Below are positions 41,131 through 49,542 of a stretch of 64,000 nucleotides of DNA, piece by piece. Origin of the DNA: Desulforapulum autotrophicum (GTDB lineage: Bacteria; Desulfobacterota; Desulfobacteria; Desulfobacterales; Desulfolunaceae); NCBI GenBank assembly GCA_020723285.1, contig DYJE01000009.1, forward strand, positions 1 to 64,000, in the 5' to 3' direction. Position numbers and translations under genes: made by a program. Below the pieces are notes generated by a model. It was not told the origin of the DNA, searched no databases, and worked only from the letters and a program-made list of their open reading frames with translations. How positions within the stretch are numbered: the first letter of the stretch is position 1; every line of letters starts with the position of its first letter.

Positions 41131-43833
41131 ATGCCAAACACGGCCAACACCTGTCATGGTATGGACTCGAACGTAAAAACAAAACCTGGATGCGGCATGT
41201 TTTTCTTTAGGGCCACAGTCCTTGTGGTCGCGTTATTCGCAGGATCGTGCTCCGGCGGGGGCAAGGGGAAAGGGGCGGATGCGTCCACAGACCAGACGAT
41301 GACGCTGACGGTCAGGGAACAGGCCGGGGTCGCCCGGACGAAAGAAGTGGTGGCCAACGGAATTCCGGTTCCAAGGGATCTGGACATCCGGGACACCGCC
41401 AGTCTCAAGCTCACGGACAGTTCGGGACACGAGGTTCCGGCCCAGTTCGAGGCGCTGTCCCGCTGGGGGGGCGGAAAGGACGGGAACAATCCGGTTCAGT
41501 GGTTGTTCGTAGCCTTTCCCGCGTCCGTGGATGCCGGGGGGGAAGCGGAATACACCCTGGTGGACACGGCGGGATCGATTGAACCTGAAGAACGTGTCTC
41601 GGTGATCGACGGAGCAGAAAACGTAACGGTCGACACCGGCCCCGCTGTTTTTGTCCTGCCCAAACATTCGCCGGGTATCATCGGTTCTGTCACGGCGGGA
41701 GATTCGGATGTGGCGGGGGGAACCGGCTCCATGACCCTTCAGGTGGACAGCGCGCCCGCCATGACCGCCCTTACGCCGGACAACGTCATTGTGGAACGTC
41801 CGGGGCCGATGTATGGTGTGGTCAAGATCGAGGGACGGTTCGATCATCCGCCCTATGCGGACGTTGACTGGCGCTATGTGGTCAGGGCCATGTTCAAGGC
41901 CGGGTCGCCCGTGGTCACGCTGGACGTGGTTTTCATTTTTCCCGGCAATAAGGAGGGGTCCGGAAAATGGTATGTGGACACCGGTGAGGGCGGTGCCGAC
42001 GAGGATGAGCTGGTTACGGTCCACGACCTCACCTGGACGATTCCCCACCATCTCACCGGCGCACTCGGGGCCTTTGTGTCCGCTACGGGAAGCCAGTCCC
42101 TTTCCGGCACCCTCGGTTCAGGGGAATCGGCGCGGATCATTCAGAAAGGGCGGAACGCCATGACCGAGGCCCCCTCGTTCCAGGCGGACCTGGGTGGAGA
42201 AAGTGTCACAGGATCCTTGGCGGATCAGGCATTTCTCGGTGTGAAAGGGGGAAACGGCCTACTTGCGCTGGCCATCGAACGGATGCGGTATTACGAGCCC
42301 CAGGCCCTTGAGGCCGACGGATTGTCCCTCAAAGTGAAAATCGTGGCGGACCGCATTCCCATGGGGCCGTTCATGGGTGCCTTCGCCCGGATTGCCCTGG
42401 GGGCGTTCAGTCCCGAAAGCGGATGGACCGATGTGAGGGGCCGGGTTCTGTCGGAACTTGAAAACGGCCTCATGGCCTGGCCGTCGGCACAGGACGCCGC
42501 CCGAAGCGGGGTTTTCATGGAACTGTGGGACGGCCATGACGATGAAACCGGTGAGCTTTACGCTGAAAAACTCGCAGATGTCAGCGACAACACCCTCGCC
42601 GCCTTTGTCGGCTTCAAAACCTACGGATTCATGACCTGCGGCCTGCCGGTGCGCTACTGGGACCCCTATTATCAGGAATTCGGCGACACCTCGTTGTGGA
42701 ACGGATATTTCAGGGGCGGAACGTTCACCGACTACCATCACGCCATGTCCAATCCGGTCCGGGATTTCGCACGGACCGGGGATGCAACACTCCTTCGCGG
42801 ACTTTCCTTTCCGGCGGCCCGGCGCATGCTGAACACCATGATCATCCAGGCTGATACGGAAGGCCCTGCCGGAGCCTACGCCGGATGGGCCCCGGCCGGA
42901 TACGGGGGCTACCGCACCGACCCCAACAGCAGCCATTCGTATTTCGAAAATCTTTTTTTCTATTATTACCTCACCGGAGACCGGCGTGTGCTGGACGTTC
43001 TCGCCCCTGGCGGCGACAGACTGAGAAAAGGCTATGCCAGGAATACGGACGGAAGCCTGGTGGACTCCCAATCCCCCGCCCTGAACAGCTGGCGGGGTTC
43101 CACGGACCGCGTGGCCTCCCAGGCCGCGGCCATATACTGGTTTTTGGGTCATGCGGGTGACGACCCCGGCTTTCTGGACGATTTCAGGAACCAGATGGAC
43201 CGTGCGGTGGACCGTTATACCGCGATCCTCACCCATAACGGAACGGAGTACGCGTTCATATCGGAAGAAGATCTCGAAGCCGCCGGTGGAACCCACATGA
43301 ATACAGGCCAGGCGTGGATGCTCGGTTTCTACCCCCTTGAAAACGTCTGGCGGCTCCGCCAGGAATATGGCGACGTGGCGCTGGGCCATGCCGGTGTTTC
43401 CGTGGACCGCTTGTTCGAAGCGGCGGCCAGGGCCCTGATCGATTACAACGCGATGAACTATCCCGGTGACGACAGCTCGCCTTCGGGAAACGGATCGGTT
43501 TCCGGGAGCTGGACCACGGTGGAAGACGTGACCTGGAGCGGCGACCGCATCGGCGGCTCCATTGTATCGGTTCAGGCGGAAACAGATCCCTCCATAGCCC
43601 CGGAACCCCGGCTGTGGCTCACGGGCAAAGCCGCCCTGTGTGCGTTCCTGGCCCGGGCCGGGGATCTTTCGGGAGACGCAGGAATTTCGTCCACAGCTTC
43701 GGATCTGGCCCTTTACGTTCTTCAAACCACCGTCACCACGAACATGTACTGGGGCAAAGAGGCGGGCCTCACCTGGACGCGCCTCCACCCGGCCATCGCC
43801 AGGATCACCGGCTGGGAGGACTTTTTTCCCTGA
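41131..43833 (+). CDS. Large lipoprotein with YetA/PL26-like N-terminal barrel
   Basis: 900 residues. GGAGG lies four bases before the ATG. A long N-terminus ends in a lipobox (LFAGSC, C40), then a Gly/Lys linker. The opening of the mature protein (TMTLTVREQAGVARTKEVVANGIPVPRDLDI) resembles the RIFT-barrel domain of PcRGLX/YetA-type exo-rhamnogalacturonan lyases (PL26), and the total length also fits that family. The last 350 residues look like an alpha/alpha toroid (repeated WxGSTDRVASQAAAIYWFLGHAG-like helices). If the assignment is right, it would act on an uronate-containing polysaccharide at the cell surface. The match is from pattern memory, and catalytic residues were not verified. Confidence 0.55.
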   Translation: MPNTANTCHGMDSNVKTKPGCGMFFFRATVLVVALFAGSCSGGGKGKGADASTDQTMTLTVREQAGVARTKEVVANGIPVPRDLDIRDTASLKLTDSSGHEVPAQFEALSRWGGGKDGNNPVQWLFVAFPASVDAGGEAEYTLVDTAGSIEPEERVSVIDGAENVTVDTGPAVFVLPKHSPGIIGSVTAGDSDVAGGTGSMTLQVDSAPAMTALTPDNVIVERPGPMYGVVKIEGRFDHPPYADVDWRYVVRAMFKAGSPVVTLDVVFIFPGNKEGSGKWYVDTGEGGADEDELVTVHDLTWTIPHHLTGALGAFVSATGSQSLSGTLGSGESARIIQKGRNAMTEAPSFQADLGGESVTGSLADQAFLGVKGGNGLLALAIERMRYYEPQALEADGLSLKVKIVADRIPMGPFMGAFARIALGAFSPESGWTDVRGRVLSELENGLMAWPSAQDAARSGVFMELWDGHDDETGELYAEKLADVSDNTLAAFVGFKTYGFMTCGLPVRYWDPYYQEFGDTSLWNGYFRGGTFTDYHHAMSNPVRDFARTGDATLLRGLSFPAARRMLNTMIIQADTEGPAGAYAGWAPAGYGGYRTDPNSSHSYFENLFFYYYLTGDRRVLDVLAPGGDRLRKGYARNTDGSLVDSQSPALNSWRGSTDRVASQAAAIYWFLGHAGDDPGFLDDFRNQMDRAVDRYTAILTHNGTEYAFISEEDLEAAGGTHMNTGQAWMLGFYPLENVWRLRQEYGDVALGHAGVSVDRLFEAAARALIDYNAMNYPGDDSSPSGNGSVSGSWTTVEDVTWSGDRIGGSIVSVQAETDPSIAPEPRLWLTGKAALCAFLARAGDLSGDAGISSTASDLALYVLQTTVTTNMYWGKEAGLTWTRLHPAIARITGWEDFFP

Positions 43834-43931
43834 TGCCGTCCGGTCGGGATGCTGGACGAACGCGGCGGATTCGTGTATGGATTCCATGAAATGAAAACCT
43901 GTGGCGACAACGATCAGGACGGAAGGAAACC

Positions 43932-44426
43932 ATGACATTGATTAATAAACTCAGTGCCGCCCCGGCCAAATGGAACAGACGGAGCAGGGAGGAACGGCTG
44001 CTTCTCCTTGAAGCCTTTGCGTTGCTTGGCATGGCCCGGCTGATGGTCCTCCTCACCCCGTTCCGGTTTCTGGCCCGGACGTTGGGAAAACACATGGCGG
44101 AAACGCCTGCTGCGGTGGACTCTGCCTCATCCCGGTCCGCGAATCTTGTGGGCCAGGCTGTCCGATCCGCCGCAGGCAACACCCCCTGGCAGAGTGTCTG
44201 CCTTCCCCAGGCCGTCACGGGACAGTGGATGCTCAAACGCCGGAACATCCCGGCAACCCTTTATCTGGGTGTGAAAAAATCCCCGGAATCCCCTGACAAA
44301 CTCGCCGCCCACGCCTGGCTCCGATGCGGCGGGAAAATCCTCACCGGAGCCGAGGGCCACCGTCAGTTTACGGTGGTTTCTACCTTTGCGACGAATAAAC
44401 GCGGCATAGCCCCCTCTCCTCGATAA
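43932..44426 (+). CDS. Lasso-peptide B2-type (McjB C-terminal) protease homologue
   Basis: 164 residues. The transglutaminase-like cysteine-protease fold of lasso-peptide B2 proteins is recognisable by [30 protein letters not shown] (Cys C90) and [11 protein letters not shown] (His H127). In lasso synthesis this protein cleaves the leader peptide, together with a B1 leader-binding protein and a cyclase. None of these (B1/PqqD-like, asparagine-synthetase-like C protein, short precursor) is seen nearby, so this is an orphan; the peptide-exporter-like ABC protein is 5 kb away on the other strand. GGAAGGAAACC precedes the ATG. The 3' end overlaps ureG on the opposite strand by 47 bases. Confidence 0.82.
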   Translation: MTLINKLSAAPAKWNRRSREERLLLLEAFALLGMARLMVLLTPFRFLARTLGKHMAETPAAVDSASSRSANLVGQAVRSAAGNTPWQSVCLPQAVTGQWMLKRRNIPATLYLGVKKSPESPDKLAAHAWLRCGGKILTGAEGHRQFTVVSTFATNKRGIAPSPR

Positions 44427-45027
44427 ACCGGATCACGCCGGATAAGCCTTCGCCTGATTTCAGGTTGGTGAAAAGAAAAGGCCGGTCCTGCCTCATGGTC
44501 CGGCTGTCACGGTCCATGACATCGAGAGAGGCCCCGACCAGGGGCGCGAGATCGATTTTGTTGATGATGAGGAGATCGGAGCGCGTGATGCCGGGACCTC
44601 CTTTCCGGGGGATTTTGTCTCCGGCGGACACGTCGATGACGAAAAGGGTGAGGTCCGACAGCTCGGGGCTGAAGGTGGCGGCCAGGTTGTCTCCGCCGCT
44701 TTCGATGAACACCATGTCAAGGTCCGGGAACCGCCGGGTCAGGCGGTCCACCGCTTCCAGGTTGATGCTGGCGTCTTCACGGATGGCCGTGTGGGGGCAC
44801 CCGCCGGTTTCCACCCCCAGAATCCGATCCGGCGTCAGGGCTTCATGGGTCACGAGAAAACGGGCGTCTTCCGCCGTGTAGATGTCGTTGGTTACGGCGG
44901 CGATGCTGAAACGGTCCCGGAATGCCCGGCAAAGGGACAGGGTGAGGGCCGTTTTTCCCGACCCCACCGGTCCGCCGATGCCGATACGCAAAGGTCCGCG
45001 CGGTGAATGGGAGAGCGTCTGTTTCAT
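44380..45027 (-). CDS. ureG: Urease accessory GTPase UreG
   Basis: 215 residues. SIMIBI-class GTPase that delivers nickel to apo-urease with UreF and UreD. Motifs: P-loop GPVGSGKT near residue 18, the nickel-binding CPH in [28 protein letters not shown], and [13 protein letters not shown]. The start at 45027 follows AAGGA and gives the family-typical N-terminus; the frame extends to 45099 without support. It is the last gene of the urea island and is separated from ureF by 114 bases that hold a heptamer repeat array. Confidence 0.96.
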   Translation of the reverse strand: MKQTLSHSPRGPLRIGIGGPVGSGKTALTLSLCRAFRDRFSIAAVTNDIYTAEDARFLVTHEALTPDRILGVETGGCPHTAIREDASINLEAVDRLTRRFPDLDMVFIESGGDNLAATFSPELSDLTLFVIDVSAGDKIPRKGGPGITRSDLLIINKIDLAPLVGASLDVMDRDSRTMRQDRPFLFTNLKSGEGLSGVIRFIEERGLCRVYSSQR

Positions 45028-45081
45028 GGTGATTTCCTTATTAGAGTGATAGCCATACGTTCGTTCCCAATGGAAAATTTT

Positions 45082-45123
45082 TGAACATCGAACGTCCAAC
45101 GCCCAACATCCAACATTGAATGA
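45082..45123. repeat. Heptamer array between ureF and ureG
   Basis: Six contiguous 7-base units: TGAACAT, CGAACGT, CCAACGC, CCAACAT, CCAACAT, TGAATGA (consensus NNAACRY). A shorter array with near-identical monomers is at 44-64. It lies in the ureF-ureG spacer, just before the ureG leader. Confidence 0.6.
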
Positions 45124-45141
45124 AGGAATACTCCATAACGA

Positions 45142-45816
45142 TTATGACCGGTACAGTCTGGAATACTGGGTTTCATGACGGCAGCAGGCGATGGCGAACC
45201 CCGGCGCGCCGTTGCTCCATTCCGATTCGGGAAGCGTCATGGCCGTTTCAGCCAGGGCCGGAATCCGCGGGCCCAGTTGCGCCAGGATGCATTGCCCCGC
45301 CGTCTGCCCCAGGGGCACGGTTTTCACCGCCGTGACCACCTGGTTTTCACACCAGCTGTACAGGTAGCCGGTGACGGTGGCAAGGCAGGGTATGGACCAT
45401 GCCGCCGCAAGGGCCGCGAAAACCGTGGGAAAGGCGGGTTCCGGTTCTGTTTCAAGCTGTTCAGGCAACGACGCGTCCGGGAGGGCCTGAAAAAGCCGTT
45501 TGAGAGAATACCCCATCTGAAGGGTTTCCGCCCGGAGTTCCGACGTTTCCCGGCTGGCGAGGTATTCCCGGTTGAGCCGTTCCGCTTCTCGTGTATCATC
45601 GGCCTGCCATGCCCGGTAAAGGCCGGCCAGGACCGGAGCCTCGAAACCGGCCACGGGGCCGTGAAGAAGGCTTTTGATCCAGGCCATGGCCGAGGTTTCG
45701 TCGCTCACGATGTTTTCCCACACCACCAGTTCAAGCCCCTGGGAATAGGTGTAGGCCCCCACGGGAAGCATCGGGCTTGCGAGCTGCATCAAGCGGATGA
45801 GGGCGAGGGTTTCCAT
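45142..45816 (-). CDS. ureF: Urease accessory protein UreF
   Basis: 224 residues, all-helical. UreF bridges UreD and UreG and works as the fidelity factor for nickel insertion. Typical segments: LIRLMQLASPMLPVGAYTYSQGLE at the N-terminus, then ETSELRAETLQMGYSLKRL and LFSWCENQVVTAVKTVPLGQTAGQ-like near the end. Its ATG overlaps the ureE stop by one base (TGATG), so translation is coupled. Confidence 0.95.
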   Translation of the reverse strand: METLALIRLMQLASPMLPVGAYTYSQGLELVVWENIVSDETSAMAWIKSLLHGPVAGFEAPVLAGLYRAWQADDTREAERLNREYLASRETSELRAETLQMGYSLKRLFQALPDASLPEQLETEPEPAFPTVFAALAAAWSIPCLATVTGYLYSWCENQVVTAVKTVPLGQTAGQCILAQLGPRIPALAETAMTLPESEWSNGAPGFAIACCRHETQYSRLYRS

Positions 45817-46307
45817 CAGCCGAACTCGTGGATGGTGGCGGTCGGTTTATTGTGGGAATGGCCGTGGCCGCCGTAGGCCCCGCTTTCGGGCCTGAACGGG
45901 GCGCAGACCGGGGTGAGCCGAAGTCCAAGACCTTCCAGCATGGCTTCAAGCACATGGTCGTGCTTCAGCCTCAGAATGAAAACCTCACCGTCAGTTCGGA
46001 TGTCCAGCGCCACATGGCGGTTGCCTAGATGATAGGCGGCCCGCGCCGCGAGAAGGCCGTCGCGTTCCCGGATTTCCGTCAGATGTTCATCGGCGTCCAG
46101 GATTTCAATGACCCGCCGGGATGACGTGGTTTCAGCGAGGAGTTTATCGCCCTGTTTGAGGGCCGTGCCTTTGGGCAGGTCGATGAAAAGCGCGGCCCCG
46201 CAGGGCAGGACAACGTCTGACCGGCTGCGCGCCCGTTCTTCGTGGGTCAGGGAGAGACGATCCGTCACCGTGTCATGGTGCTGGGCGAAGTGGTGTGCGA
46301 CAAACAT
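45816..46307 (-). CDS. ureE: Urease accessory nickel chaperone UreE
   Basis: 163 residues. UreE hands Ni2+ to UreG. The N-terminal peptide-binding domain (LSLTHEERARSRSDVVLPCGAALFIDLPKGTAL) and the metal-binding domain (YHLGNRHVALDI) are intact, and the C-terminus carries a short His cluster HGHSH. The start at 46307 has AGGAGG four bases before it; the frame to 46325 has none. Its first codons and its leader are tandemly duplicated upstream (46573-46893). Confidence 0.95.
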   Translation of the reverse strand: MFVAHHFAQHHDTVTDRLSLTHEERARSRSDVVLPCGAALFIDLPKGTALKQGDKLLAETTSSRRVIEILDADEHLTEIRERDGLLAARAAYHLGNRHVALDIRTDGEVFILRLKHDHVLEAMLEGLGLRLTPVCAPFRPESGAYGGHGHSHNKPTATIHEFG

Positions 46308-46360
46308 TAATCCTCCTATCTGCATTGCAAAAGTGAGCTGTCAAATAACCGGTACCCTAA

Positions 46361-46537
46361 CGTAGGTCGGCTTCTCGGCACGAAAGCCGACAAATGGCCC
46401 CATCCTTATGAATCGGCAGCCTCGAATATTTAAAACCGTAACGCCGGGTTTAGGGAATTCGAGTATCGTTGTGCTTCAACCGCCCGATTATTAAAAGGAT
46501 CGGGTCACTTGTCGGGTTTTTTAGAACCCGACCTACG
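46361..46537. mobile_element. Palindromic TIR element, 177 bp, copy 1
   Basis: The left end CGTAGGTCGGCTTCT and, on the other strand, the right end CGTAGGTCGGGTTCT are near-identical, and the similarity extends about 45-50 bases inward (CCGACAA, then TG, CCC, ATCCTT, AATCGG with interruptions). Each end can itself form a short hairpin. Non-coding, MITE- or BIME-like. Confidence 0.6.
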
Positions 46538-46556
46538 ATGGATTGCCGTTGTTTGC

Positions 46557-46652
46557 TCACCTACTCAGTCTTCGAGCCCGTTCTTCGTAAGCCAGGGAAA
46601 GACGATCCGTCACCGTGTCATGGTGCTGGGCGAAGTGGTGTGCGACAAACAT
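46557..46652 (-). pseudogene. ureE 5' fragment left by the duplication
   Basis: A full ribosome site and ATG are followed by 31 codons. The first 20 residues are identical to UreE; then the frame reads AYEERARRLSR and stops. The fragment lies upstream of the real ureE on the same mRNA and would be translated as a short, probably useless peptide. Confidence 0.88.
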
Positions 46653-46705
46653 TAATCCTCCTATCTGCATTGCAAAAGTGAGCTGTCAAATAACCGGTAC
46701 CCTAA

Positions 46706-46882
46706 CGTAGGTCGGCTTCTCGGCACGAAAGCCGACAAATGGCCCCATCCTTATGAATCGGCAGCCTCGAATATTTAAAACCGTAACGCCGGGTTTAGGG
46801 AATTCGAGTATCGTTGTGCTTCAACCGCCCGATTATTAAAAGGATCGGGTCACTTGTCGGGTTTTTTAGAACCCGACCTACG
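46706..46882. mobile_element. Palindromic TIR element, 177 bp, copy 2
   Basis: Identical to 46361-46537, carried along in the 345-bp duplication rather than inserted independently. Confidence 0.6.
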
Positions 46883-46916
46883 ATGGATTGCCGATGTTTC
46901 TCACCCATTCCGCCCA

Positions 46917-48620
46917 TCAAAACAAAAAGTATCTCTGCGTAAGAGGCAGCACCGATGCCGGTTCACACACCAGAAGCTCACCGTCGGCCCGCACCGCATA
47001 AGTTTCCGGGTCCACGTCGATCACCGGCATGGTGCCGTTGCGGACCATGTCCGTTTTCTGGAGATTCCGGGTCCCGGCGACGGCGACCAGCGGCTTCATC
47101 AGCCCAAGCTCTGAAACAGCGCCGTGCTCAAGGGCCGCCCGGGACACAAAGGTCACCGAACTTTTCAGCGCCCGGCCGAAGGCTCCGAACATGGGCCTCA
47201 TGTGAACCGGCTGGGGCGTGGGGATGGACGCGCCGGGGTCGCCCATGGCCGCGCAGGCGATGACGCCGCCTTTGAGGATCAGGCTGGGCTTTACGCCGAA
47301 AAAGGCCGGGCTCCAGAGCACCAGGTCCGCCAGTTTTCCGGGTTCCACAGACCCCACCGCATGGGCGATGCCGTGGGTCAGGGCCGGGTTTACCGTGTAT
47401 TTGGCGATGTAACGCTTCACCCGTTCATTGTCGTTACGCTCCGAATCGCCTGTGAGGCTTCCCCGCTGCTTTTTCATTTTATGGGCCGTCTGCCAGGTTC
47501 GCACGATCACTTCCCCCACACGGCCCATGGCCTGGGAATCGGAGGACATCATGGAAAAGGCTCCGATGTCGTGGAGAATGTCTTCGGCGGCGATGGTTTC
47601 CCTGCGGATGCGGGATTCGGCAAAGGCGATGTCCTCGGCAATGGAAGGGTCCAGGTGATGGCAGACCATCAGCATGTCCAGATGCTCGTCGATGGTGTTC
47701 ACCGTGTAGGGCATGGTGGGGTTGGTGGACGAGGGCAGCACGTTGGGGAGGGACACGGCCCGGATGATGTCCGGGGAATGGCCGCCGCCCGCCCCTTCGG
47801 TGTGGAAGGTGTGGATGGTCCGTCCTTTGAACGCCGCAAGGGTCGTTTCCACAAAACCCGATTCGTTCAGCGTGTCGGTGTGGATGGCGGTCTGGACATC
47901 CAGTTCGTCGGCCACGGACAGGCAGGCGTCAATGGCGGACGGGGTGGTGCCCCAGTCTTCATGAAGCTTGAGCCCCATGGCTCCGGCCAGGACCTGTTCG
48001 CGGAGCGGATCCGGCTGGCTGGCGTTGCCTTTGCCGAAAAAACCCAGGTTCATGGGAAAAGCGTCTGCGGCTTCCAGCATCCGGGCCAGATGCCAGGGTC
48101 CCGGCGTGCAGGTGGTGGCGAAGGTGCCGGTGGCGGGTCCCGTGCCGCCGCCCAGCATGGTGGTGATGCCCGATGACAGGGCCTCTTCGATCTGCTGGGG
48201 GCAGATGAAATGGATGTGGGAATCGATGCCCCCGGCGGTGACGATCCGGCCTTCACCCGCGATGATTTCCGTTCCCGCGCCGATAGGAAGGGTGACGCCG
48301 GGCTGGATGTCCGGGTTTCCGGCTTTGCCGATGCCCCAGATTTTTCCGTCCTTGATGCCGATGTCCGCTTTTACGATACCCCAGTGGTCGATGATCACCG
48401 CATTGGTGATGACGGTGTCCGCCACGAACGCCGCGCAGAATTGTCCCTGCCCCATGCCGTCCCGGATGACCTTGCCGCCGCCGAATTTCACTTCCTCGCC
48501 GTAAACGGTGTGGTCCGTTTCGATTTCGATGATGAGATCCGTGTCCGCCAGGCGGAGACGGTCGCCTGTGGTGGGGCCGAACATCTCGGCGTAAGCCTGT
48601 TTTGATATCACTGTGCTCAT
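46917..48620 (-). CDS. ureC: Urease alpha subunit
   Basis: 567 residues, full length. Catalytic subunit that hydrolyses urea to ammonia and carbamate with a di-nickel centre. Ni ligands and catalytic residues are present: HIHFICPQQ, the carbamylated lysine in [19 protein letters not shown], and the flap [10 protein letters not shown] with the mobile-flap Cys and the general-acid His. Start ATG overlaps the ureB stop by four bases. Confidence 0.98.
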   Translation of the reverse strand: MSTVISKQAYAEMFGPTTGDRLRLADTDLIIEIETDHTVYGEEVKFGGGKVIRDGMGQGQFCAAFVADTVITNAVIIDHWGIVKADIGIKDGKIWGIGKAGNPDIQPGVTLPIGAGTEIIAGEGRIVTAGGIDSHIHFICPQQIEEALSSGITTMLGGGTGPATGTFATTCTPGPWHLARMLEAADAFPMNLGFFGKGNASQPDPLREQVLAGAMGLKLHEDWGTTPSAIDACLSVADELDVQTAIHTDTLNESGFVETTLAAFKGRTIHTFHTEGAGGGHSPDIIRAVSLPNVLPSSTNPTMPYTVNTIDEHLDMLMVCHHLDPSIAEDIAFAESRIRRETIAAEDILHDIGAFSMMSSDSQAMGRVGEVIVRTWQTAHKMKKQRGSLTGDSERNDNERVKRYIAKYTVNPALTHGIAHAVGSVEPGKLADLVLWSPAFFGVKPSLILKGGVIACAAMGDPGASIPTPQPVHMRPMFGAFGRALKSSVTFVSRAALEHGAVSELGLMKPLVAVAGTRNLQKTDMVRNGTMPVIDVDPETYAVRADGELLVCEPASVLPLTQRYFLF

Positions 48621-48925
48621 CCCAATCCCCCTTGTATTTTTCCCTGGAAACCGAATACCTGCCGGGAGCCGTCAAAGGCCACGAGGCGGACGGTTCGTTT
48701 CTGGCCCGGTTCGAAGCGGACCGCCGTTCCGGCGGCGATGTCCAGCCGGAATCCTTTGGCGCTGCCGCGGTCAAAACGCAGGGCGTCGTTGGTTTCGTAA
48801 AAATGGTAATGGGAGCCCACCTGGATGGGGCGGTCTCCGGTGTTGGCCACCTCAAGGGTCCGGGTTTCGCGACCCCGGTTGAGGACGATGTCTCCGGATT
48901 CGATGATGCATTCACCTGGAATCAT
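48617..48925 (-). CDS. ureB: Urease beta subunit
   Basis: 102 residues, the usual stand-alone beta subunit ([43 protein letters not shown]). Structural, forms the beta-barrel face of the (abc)3 trimer. It lies 23 bases after ureA. Confidence 0.97.
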   Translation of the reverse strand: MIPGECIIESGDIVLNRGRETRTLEVANTGDRPIQVGSHYHFYETNDALRFDRGSAKGFRLDIAAGTAVRFEPGQKRTVRLVAFDGSRQVFGFQGKIQGGLG

Positions 48926-48948
48926 GGGATTTGCTCCTTTTATTTGTT

Positions 48949-49251
48949 TTACACGATGGGCCGGTGAACGGTGACCAGCTTGGTGCCGTCCGGGAATGTG
49001 GCTTCCACCTGGATTTCGCCGATCATCTCCGGCACCCCGTCCATCACATCATCCCGTGTAAGCACGGTGGTTCCGAAACTCATGAGTTCCGCCACGGTTT
49101 TTCCGTCCCTGGCAGCTTCCATGACAGCGGCGGTGATGTAGGCCACCGCTTCGGGATAGTTCAGTCTGAGCCCCCTGTTTTTCCGCCGCTCCGCAAGGAG
49201 GGCCGCCGTGAAGATCAGCAGTTTGTCTTTGTCTCGCGGTGTCAGTTCCAT
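48949..49251 (-). CDS. ureA: Urease gamma subunit
   Basis: 100 residues, stand-alone gamma subunit ([48 protein letters not shown]). Structural partner of UreC. First gene of ureABC; the 290-base spacer to ureD upstream holds two repeat elements. Confidence 0.97.
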   Translation of the reverse strand: MELTPRDKDKLLIFTAALLAERRKNRGLRLNYPEAVAYITAAVMEAARDGKTVAELMSFGTTVLTRDDVMDGVPEMIGEIQVEATFPDGTKLVTVHRPIV

Positions 49252-49322
49252 GTATTCTCCCGTTGGTTTTTGTGCTTTTTTGCCTTTTTATTTGAGGCAT
49301 ACGCTCCCAATTCGTTTGTACG

Positions 49323-49360
49323 GCTTTTCAAAAGCTGGCCCCCCTGAAGGGCCGTTGGAG
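49323..49360 (+). repeat. Palindrome-GGCCCCC repeat, degenerate copy 3
   Basis: GCTTTTCAAAAGC (49323-49335) is followed by TGGCCCCCC, TGAAGGGCCG, TTGGAG. The order and spacing match copies 1 and 2 in the hemB-ahbD spacer, with several substitutions. Confidence 0.5.
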
Positions 49361-49379
49361 CAATGCTGTTGGCTTAAGA

Positions 49380-49468
49380 GATGGGCACGGCTTCGCCTTT
49401 GCCCATCCTACGGGCTACGGCAACAGACCGGAATCATGTAGGATGGGCAAAGCGTCAGCGTGCCCATC
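49380..49468. mobile_element. Small TIR element, 89 bp, in the ureD-ureA spacer
   Basis: The left end GATGGGCACGGCTTCGCC and the right end (other strand) GATGGGCACGCTGACGC match, and both continue into TTTGCCCATCCTAC. Each end can fold as an 8-bp hairpin (GATGGGCA with TGCCCATC). AGA flanks it on both sides, a possible 3-base target duplication. The end sequence is a type found in many proteobacterial intergenic regions. Confidence 0.6.
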
Positions 49469-49542
49469 AGATACAAACATGCTTAAACCATCACCATTGG
49501 GCCGCCGGAGGCCCAGCAACCGGCCTCCGATTCATCATCCCC

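Larger units (their letters stand above)
46228..46893. repeat. 345-bp tandem duplication between ureC and ureE
   Basis: 46256-46548 and 46601-46893 are identical over 293 bases, offset by exactly 345. The similarity continues to the left for about 28 bases with four differences, inside ureE coding sequence. Each copy holds the ureE ribosome site, the first 20 or so ureE codons and a palindromic element. This explains the 600-base spacer between ureC and ureE. Confidence 0.95.

Noticed and set aside
42259-43938. Long open frame (559 codons) opposite the 900-residue lipoprotein
   Set aside because: Same cause; no recognisable domain, no ribosome site, and the opposite frame has a signal peptide and Shine-Dalgarno sequence.
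47124-48176. 350-codon frame opposite ureC
   Set aside because: Antisense shadow; His/Gly-rich and without a domain.
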